Below are positions 56,782 to 64,000 of a stretch of DNA of 64,000 nucleotides, one piece after another. Made by a program: the position numbers and the translations under genes. The stretch spans positions 3,361,501 through 3,425,500 of the forward strand of contig NC_092702.1 of the NCBI RefSeq assembly GCF_964275005.1. The letters run 5' to 3'. Below the pieces are notes generated by a model. The model did no database searches, was not told the DNA's origin, and saw only the letters and a list, made by a program, of their open reading frames with translations. Within the stretch, counting starts at the first letter, position 1; every line of letters begins with the position of its first letter. Origin of the DNA: Diadema setosum. Lineage: Eukaryota; Echinodermata; Echinoidea; Diadematoida; Diadematidae.

Positions 56782-59700
56782 TTTGAAGTCTGTAGAACAA
56801 AGTTACAAAGTTGATGTTACACAAAGTCCAAGTTTTCTTTCTTTATTGTTCATTCCTGCAGGAAAGGATAGCTTCACCATTCTCTGACATGTATCTGTCA
56901 TGCTTTGAAGCTTGTGCAATAACAACAAAAGTGTAAGTTATTGTCAGGTATTTATCTATGACAATCATGCATGACACAACCTTATCACATGAGTGAATAC
57001 ATTGCCAAAGCAAATGAAAAACCAAAGATGTTACATTTATCTGCATTATGTGATGAAAGTACATGTGTACTAACTTGTGTGTGAGCAGTGGTAAACAGCA
57101 AATAAAATGTGTGCTTAATCATGTTCTGAAATACAGTTTGATGTTTTCATCAGGTTTTGGTTTTTTTTAAAGATATTTATTGCAAACATACCAAAGTTTA
57201 AGAGGTTTTACTACCAATTGCTGAAGTTACGTTTTATTCTACAGTAGAAGTAGTTTTATAGCTAATGTAACTACAGTGGAAGTAGTTTTATAGCTAGTAT
57301 ATTTTTGAAAAGATGTGGTGCAGGCACTTGCCTACAAACTTTTTTAATTGAATGATGGTAGTTCTTGTCATGTAATCCTAGCTCTCAAACCAGAGCCAGG
57401 TTTGAATGGGCACCTGACAATGGTTGTGCTGACAATAGATGCAAAGATCACTAGAAGCTACAATGGAAACTCAACTACAATGTACATTGGAACAGAGAGA
57501 CCTAATGTAGTAAAATATGTGACAGTATAATTGTTTTGGTTTTTTTTTTCCCCCGAGATGAAAAAAAGAATTTTCCTCATCTTTTTTATTGCTACATGGA
57601 ACAAAGTACCTCATATATAAGAAACCAAGTTTCCAATGTACTTGATTGGAAATAGGCCATTGTTTGAGAGTTGAGGAAGGAGATGCAGGTGCTAGTTGTT
57701 GTTGCTATCAGTGCTTAGTGACACAGGACTCGCGATTGAGATGCAGTGGCAATCATGAAAACTGATATATACTTTTGCCGTAGAATAGAGTCAGTGCATT
57801 CAGGTTAGATTTGCCTCTAGAGAAAAACAAAATTATTTCATCATGGTCATTCATCTAAGAAAGTTGAGTGCTAATCAGTGCTTTTTAAGTGTGTGTCTTC
57901 TTCCTAACTACATTTTTTTAAGATGAAGATATTGCATTGATCAAGATACTATCAAGATATGTATTTTTTATTCAAGTGAAGTCGAGTTCACCTTTGTTTG
58001 ACAAATATGTTAAGATGTGAAGAACAAAGCAAGTGTAGTAGAACCACTGGATTAGTGTCATTACTAGTACTTCTCTAAGCTTACATCAAAATGTTTTTTT
58101 TTTCCAGAAAAGTTTCCCATGTTGGCTCTTGTCAAAGAGCATACCATTGAATTATGGTATTCACATTAAGAGGCATTTGTACTTGCTCACTAACAGTAGC
58201 TGTTGTGTTTTTCTTTAGTTTCTAAGAAAAATTCAGTCCTACTTATTCTGTTCTACCCATGTGCCGATGATAGTGATTCTGAGTCTATCAGTATGTTTCT
58301 GTTCTGCTACCATGCCGCTTTTCAGATGGGTAGCATTAATAACTTTATTATACATCTATCATTTTAATGTTCTGGTGAATACTAAGTGTTTTCTCAATAT
58401 TTCAAGTTTGCTTTCAATGTTGAGGCATTGTTCTATGTATCTGATACTTTAGAACATATATTTGTTGTCTTCAATTCAGACATTATATTCTTTTTAATTC
58501 TGAATACATCATTTTGGACATGAACCAAGCTGTGCTTTCATTTTATAACAGTTTGAACTTTGTGTTGAAAAAAAGTATTTTATTTTTGGTGTTCTTCAAC
58601 AGGTGGGCATTAAATTTCTCAACAATATTTGTATTTTACTTTGGACTGGACAGTGCTATTTGCCATAATTCTTGTCACGCAATATACATGCAAAACAAAA
58701 CAGGAATCAGAAGTTCTCTTTAGATTTTTATTTTAGATTTTTGACAGATGCGCTGTTTCATTAAGAATGCATGAATATCTTTGTGAAATTATAGAACACC
58801 AAGGTTTTGTTTATTCATTTAATCTTGCCAATTGTGCACAAAGTTTTTCTACACCAATGCAGATGCTTAGTGGTCATCAAACTGCAGTCATTATTATTTA
58901 CAAGGCACAGGAAGCAGTATAAGAGGTCTCAAATTACCATTGCAGAATTTTAGCTGCTAATTCAACAGTTTAGGAGGCAACGTATCCATTATTCCTGGTA
59001 CAATAGAGAACAGCGCCATCTATTGAACAGCTTTGATGTTTTTTGCTCACTTGCGCAACACTGTATTGTAGTGCACAGGTTGTATTAGTTATGATTTACA
59101 AACAGAACCGAAAGTTCTTTCTCCCCGAGGTCTTGGAAATGTGAACTCAGAACTGATTTTATGGTGGTTGTTATACCGCTACCAAGTGTAGTTAAATGTA
59201 GAGTGTATGTTGCATTACTTTGTTATTCTGTCACTCTGTAGACATTTTGGAGACAAGCTTACAAATGATCACTTGTAATCAATGATATATAGGTTACAAA
59301 GTGGACTTTTGTATTAGATACAAACAGACATATATGGTGAAAATGAGTTCTTTGTGTTGATTACAAAGAAGAATACACCTGTTCAGTACTTGCATAGTGC
59401 TCTGGGGGAAACTTAAGTCAAAAGCTTGGGCATAAAGGGCAAAAATCTTAAAGATGCAAGCAAATGCTGTTCGCTGCATGCACTGAATGTTGTTCATATC
59501 TGTAAGTATGTCATGTGTAGCAACAATGCAATGCATTGTGGGAGAATAGGTTGTCCTATGTACTGTGGAGACATAGTTCTCACAAAGTATGTGTTGATTA
59601 TTTTGCCACACACTACAGACATGCCAAACAAGGCAAGAGAACAAGGTCGCCAGTTTGGCATTAAACCAGTGCTTGTAAAAACAGAAATTGCTTTTATATG

Positions 59701-60404
59701 TACATCATTTTTGTGAGTGAAGCTGAAATTCTGTGAGAAAGTGATGTGAACTGCAGTACTTAATAGATTCTCAGTATGAAATATGCACACAAAATCACCG
59801 ACTGAACAATTGACAAGTTATGCTCGATAAGAATCATCACAACATAGAATGGTTTATTTCCCCATGCCATATCTTTGATTTGTTCCAGAAACAATGACAA
59901 ACTTTTTCAGATTGTGTAAAAGCACAAATTATCAAAAACATACATTCACACTATCATACATATTTCTTTCCTCTAGGTAGATACTGAATTGGAGAGTTTT
60001 TCACAGCAAGCATTGATTGTACAGTGTATTTCAATACCTATGGTACTTCATGAAGAGGCAGGAGAGAGCCAATACATGTAATGCCCTTCTTTTTGACCAC
60101 TTTTTTTTTTCTGTAGAGGGACAGCATTTTGTCTCTGCCCTTCAAGCAAACAAATGCACTTTTCCCATGTACTCGAGAGAATTACTGTTCAAGCACACAG
60201 TGCTCCAATGTTGGTTTCATACCCGAGTTATTTTGTACAGGTGATCTATGAACACACTGCACAGCATAGTTTGCCTAAAATGTAACCCAGTGGATTTTGA
60301 GAGATGATTTTTCATTTGTCTATTGACTGTTGCTTCTCAAATTTACATATTGATGAGCAGGTTGTAAATACTTGTACAGCAGAGAGAGTAAGAGAATCTT
60401 CATT
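56782..60404. other. Convergent intergenic / 3' UTR region
   Basis: The plus-strand gene ends at 56781 with AATAAA at 57101-57106. The minus-strand gene ends at 60405; TTTATT at 59853-59858 is a possible poly(A) signal for it. Between them I see no exon, RNA gene or named repeat. Confidence 0.4.
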
Positions 60405-63400
60405 CTATTCTTCATCAGCTTGACATCTGAGGGCGCTCTTCAGTTTCTTGATGCTTGGTTTACTGCTGCCTGGTCTCTTGTTTGTTTTCTTGGCTCCATC
60501 TTCTTCCCTTGTACCAGGATTCTAGGAAAGCAGACATGAACTAGAAGATTATGGGCACAAGCCTGTTTCAATGATATTTATGTAGCTCGTAGAGTTGAAA
60601 TTTTATTTTCCAGGTAAGATGAAAATCATTTTGTTAAAGTCTTTTTACCCTCCCCCACCCCCTCCCCTTTGAAATAAAACAAAATCAAGTTCCGTGAATG
60701 TTCTTTTTTTTTAGGGGGGGGGGGGAGTGTGGATGATAGTGTGCCCTTGCCAATAAATCAAGACTTGTGTTTGTCACAAGTATACGTCTTCATGTCCAAA
60801 GCACAGCACAATGTTTAGTGTGTTGAAAACTTAATCCATGTATGTCGCATAGTGACTTAGCAATGGGAATTCAGAACTGTGAAAACGGAAAACAAGCCTC
60901 TATTTCGTTATTTTTCTTTTCATCAAGACTCGAGAGAAACATAACTTGGCAGAGGCAAACTTCTATACCAACCAAGTCCAACACTAGAATATTGTAACCT
61001 TTACAGTACCTTACAAGTTGTACTTTTATTAACTTGTGACAAGATGCACTAATGATGTCATACAGAGATTTTCTTTTTACTGTTACTATGTGTGAATAAG
61101 ATTGTATGCTCAATCTTTATTATTATGAACACCAAGTTAAAAAGATAGGAACTAGCCTCGGACTTGAACCCGTGCCACCAACTGCTTACTTGGCGGCAGC
61201 ACTACTACTGACCTGAAGCTAGTTCATGACAGTTACATGATGATGTTAGAACAAATATCCAAGCATTGCTTCTCTTTTATTCTCTCTTGGCCTTATATTC
61301 ATGATTAATTAGCCTCGAAAATGGCAAGTAGCATGAATGAAAGGATTTGTTCGTATGTCGTTTTTGTTTTTAGCAGAGAGAGTAGTTACAGAGGTTTTTG
61401 TTTATGTTATGATAGGTTCTGTATGATATGCTAAAAAGAAAGAAAATTCCCTTCATTCATGATACAAAATAGTAGTCTGCATTCTTCTTACCTGTCTTAT
61501 TTGGCCTTGGTGTCGACTCTGCTGTTGATAAGGTACTGTGATACCTTGACTTGATGTCCATGTTTGCTGAGGGTTTGGTCAAGCACGGTAAAGAGAATAA
61601 AAGCATAGGTAAAGTTTAATACCTAGGTAAAGGATATGTGTCATTATTTACACAGAATTATCAGCAAAACTCTTGCATACTGCACTTTGATTGAATAAAC
61701 CTGCACACAGCTCACTTTCTTGGAAAATTGTTTGGATAGTGGAAAAAATTATCCTCTCCTTCTCAAACAAAATAAAATTAGATACACAAGCAAAAATTGA
61801 TTTGCAGATATATCACTGATTTGCAATAGATTTTGCTGCTTACGTAACATTTTTTTTCAGCTTACACTGTATGTTACATTTTGATAAATCCAATCCAGTC
61901 TTATTTTTTGAAGGAGGAAATCCCACCTTCAGAACTCTGTACTGCACAAGTGTCCATATTGCCTAACCACTGAAATGTCCTCTTATCAGGAATGTTGCTA
62001 TGTCAGGCATAAAAAATGGAAGAATATAAAAGCAATGGGACCAGAAAAATTACCACATTCCATCAGGTATATTGCTATATCCAACCTTGGTATAACAAGG
62101 TTCCAATGAATAACTGATTCTACAATCAAATAAAAGACAAGTATAATTCTTCACCTGATGAATGCTCACAGGTGGATTAGCTTCTTGCTTGACAGCAGCA
62201 GCCCCAGAGTGTTGCCGATGAAGTTGTTGTTGCCACTGCTGCCGCTGTAGTTGGTCAATCTGGTGCTGCAGGGCCTGGCACAAGCCTTCCAGCGAGTCGT
62301 CTCGGCATCCCTCCAGCTCTGCATGAAGTCTGCAATGAAGTATTGCTTACTTTACCATACATGAATATTTGATGACTAAGTGCACACATAAACTGGCACT
62401 CTTTCCCTCTCTCTCTCTTTCCATTACAATATGAATATATACAGTACATATTTAAACACATGCATATGTATGTGTACATAATATTTCGGATGCAACTAAA
62501 CTAAACGAACTAAGCAACGCATAAATTGAGATTTCTGAGTTTTGGAGATGTTTTGACCATTTTCCTCAGCTTATATGTTACTTTACAAATAATACAGTCA
62601 AACCTGCCTTAGCGATCACCTGTCTTTAGTGGACACCTGCTGTATACAACCACTAAAAGCTATTCCCTCCAAAAGAAAAAGGAATGATAAAGAACCTGTT
62701 TATAGCAGCCACCTGTCTATAATGGCCACTCTTTCTGTCTCCCTTGGGTGACTGCTACAGACAGGTTTGAATGTAGTTTCATTCACAGTTATAATGACAC
62801 TAGTAGATTATTTTCACCTGGTTTAAGAAAAGAAAAATAACAACAATCAAACAAAGTTACCAGTTGGAAGAGGAACTGTTATTTCTGGGAAATGACACAA
62901 TATGATACTTTCCATGAGTTATAAATGGATCTGTACCTTTTAAATTCAGGATCTGAATGGGGCTTTTCTGCAACTTGCAACTTTTCTGCTTCCAATTGTG
63001 CAGTCTTTGCTTTCTCCTTGCTCAGCCTGCTTTCAGCATCTATAAAAGGATAGAGGGAAAGTGTACAGATTCACAACCACCTGAAAATTTTGAAGCCAAT
63101 CCACAGATGTGAATTAGTTTAGTCTCAGAGTGAAAGGATTTTTGTCATAATTGGTGAATTTGTTTTGAGGAAATGTGGATCTTGTGTAAAATCATTTTTT
63201 TTTTCAATTACTTTTTTGTACTTATTTTGAAGAATGTGACAGGGACTTGGTGAATATGGTTATTTGAATATGCAGAGCATAAATTGATTTGCACTAATCC
63301 GCCATGAAGAGTGCCATAATTTCAGAGAAGAGATTTTTACGATATAGTAACTTCATATCTCAGGTAGATGTGTGATTCACTGTAAGCCGACTTTTATATT

Positions 63401-63760
63401 TGTGTATCATAATCAAGAATACACAAAAACATAATGTAATCAGGTGAATTTCTTCCATCAATGAATACCATCTTTATAAATCTTGCAAAATGGACAAACC
63501 ACCAAGAATGATGCACATTATTTTGAAATTCTTGACTACTACACTGCAATTTAACAATTACTGCACATGGCTCTGATTCGTGTACCTTTTCTTATCACAT
63601 AAACAACTTTATTGGATCCTGAAAGGAATGATTTGTGAATGAAGGTATTCTGCTTTACCTTTTATCTCCTGTTTCAATCTTTCATTCTCCTTTTCCATTG
63701 CCAGCCTCTCCTGATCAATGGACGTCAGCATGTCTTTCTGTTTTCTGCTGACCTCCAACT
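60405..63760 (-). CDS. Coiled-coil protein, C-terminal part (runs off the right edge)
   Basis: Five minus-strand exons with matching phases: 63760-63659, 63039-62937, 62329-62155, 61566-61492 and 60521-60405 (stop TAG at 60407-60405). Together they give about 190 residues. The first two exons are a continuous heptad-rich coiled coil (ELEVSRKQKDML, MEKENERLKQEIK, SRLSKEKAKTAQLEAEKL). Exon three adds LCQALQHQIDQLQRQQ and a Gln-rich run. The last two are low-complexity, then a basic tail (KKTNKRPGSSKPSIKKLKS) that could be a nuclear signal, ending in an acidic ADEE. The N-terminal part lies beyond the window. I do not recognise the family; the coiled coil alone is compatible with centrosomal, synaptonemal or cytoskeletal proteins. 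Confidence 0.7.
61148..61234 (-). repeat. tRNA-like B-box module, relative of that at 19862-20163
   Basis: On the minus strand it reads GCAGTTGGTGGCACGGGTTC, then AAGTCCGAGGCTAGTTCC, collinear with the intron 3 module of PCGF1 and with a B box GGTTCAAGTCC. The 5' half of a tRNA is not recognisable. It lies in an intron of the coiled-coil gene. Confidence 0.4.
62593..62775. mobile_element. Family E MITE, short copy
   Basis: TACAGTCAAACCTGCC at the left and the reverse complement TACATTCAAACCTGTC at the right, bounded by TA. Inside are repeated CACCTGTCT / CTATAATGGCCAC-type motifs. It lies in an intron of the coiled-coil gene. Confidence 0.6.
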
Positions 63761-64000
63761 CTGTGGAGGGAAATGAACAATGCCTAGAACCTTTTCTGAC
63801 AACCTTTTCATATGAAAAGTTAGCTATTAGATCAAGTGTAGAGCCAGAAACTTGTCTTTCAACCACTCATATTATTAAGCAATGTGGACTTTATATAAGT
63901 CAAGAGCCTCTAATCTTAAATCTCTGGCTTAGGATAGGTCATCATACATATGTTTTTGTACAAGTTGATTTACCTGCAATATATTACATGTGTACCAGGT

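Noticed and set aside
63971-64000. A further upstream exon of the coiled-coil gene ending at the donor-like TTGCAG-GTAAAT (minus)
   Set aside because: The phase needed to join the exon at 63760 meets an in-frame stop within the visible bases.

Overview
The window is a eukaryotic, intron-rich, AT-rich stretch of nuclear DNA. Genes have short exons with GT-AG introns of 0.3-3 kb. Most of the remaining sequence is small non-autonomous transposons, fold-back elements and microsatellites. A complete Polycomb PCGF1 orthologue close to the vertebrate protein, together with the style of the dispersed repeats, suggests a marine deuterostome, most probably an echinoderm (sea-urchin-like). That assignment is inference.

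Three multi-exon genes can be built. (1) PCGF1, + strand, 17037-26535: seven coding exons, 238 aa, with an intact C3HC4 RING and a RAWUL domain; it should act as the RING1-partner subunit of a variant PRC1. (2) A large gene, + strand, 44133-56781: eleven coding exons whose phases all join, 1681 aa, with three AT-hooks near the N-terminus and a C-terminal helical-repeat region that I match, from memory, to the germ-cell protein TOPAZ1. One of its introns uses a GC donor. (3) The 3' part of a coiled-coil protein gene, - strand, 63760-60405, running off the right edge and convergent with gene 2. A small signal-peptide ORF (12528-12313, -) is a weaker candidate.

Region by region: 1-12 kb has no gene I can defend and is a nest of transposons inserted into each other, several with target-site duplications that can be read off. 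12-17 kb holds the small secreted ORF, two copies of a short MITE and a LINE relic. 17-26.5 kb is PCGF1, whose introns carry several inverted-repeat elements and an (AAC)53 tract. 26.5-38 kb is gene-free, with an exactly periodic 96-bp array. 39.05-42.77 kb is one 3.7-kb tandem-repeat element. 44-57 kb is the TOPAZ1-like gene with two near-identical ~0.8-kb elements in its introns. 57-60.4 kb is empty, and 60.4 kb to the end is the coiled-coil gene.

The most interesting signal is a set of three repeat families with the same end design: a 5' inverted repeat, a 3' subterminal copy of it, then a hairpin, then CTAG, inserted between two Ts. This is the architecture described for Helentron/Helitron2-derived elements. 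Two of the families carry tandem internal units that repeat a perfect transcription-factor site: the RFX X-box in one (four per copy) and a DR1 nuclear-receptor site in the other (about eight). I saw no virus-like element.
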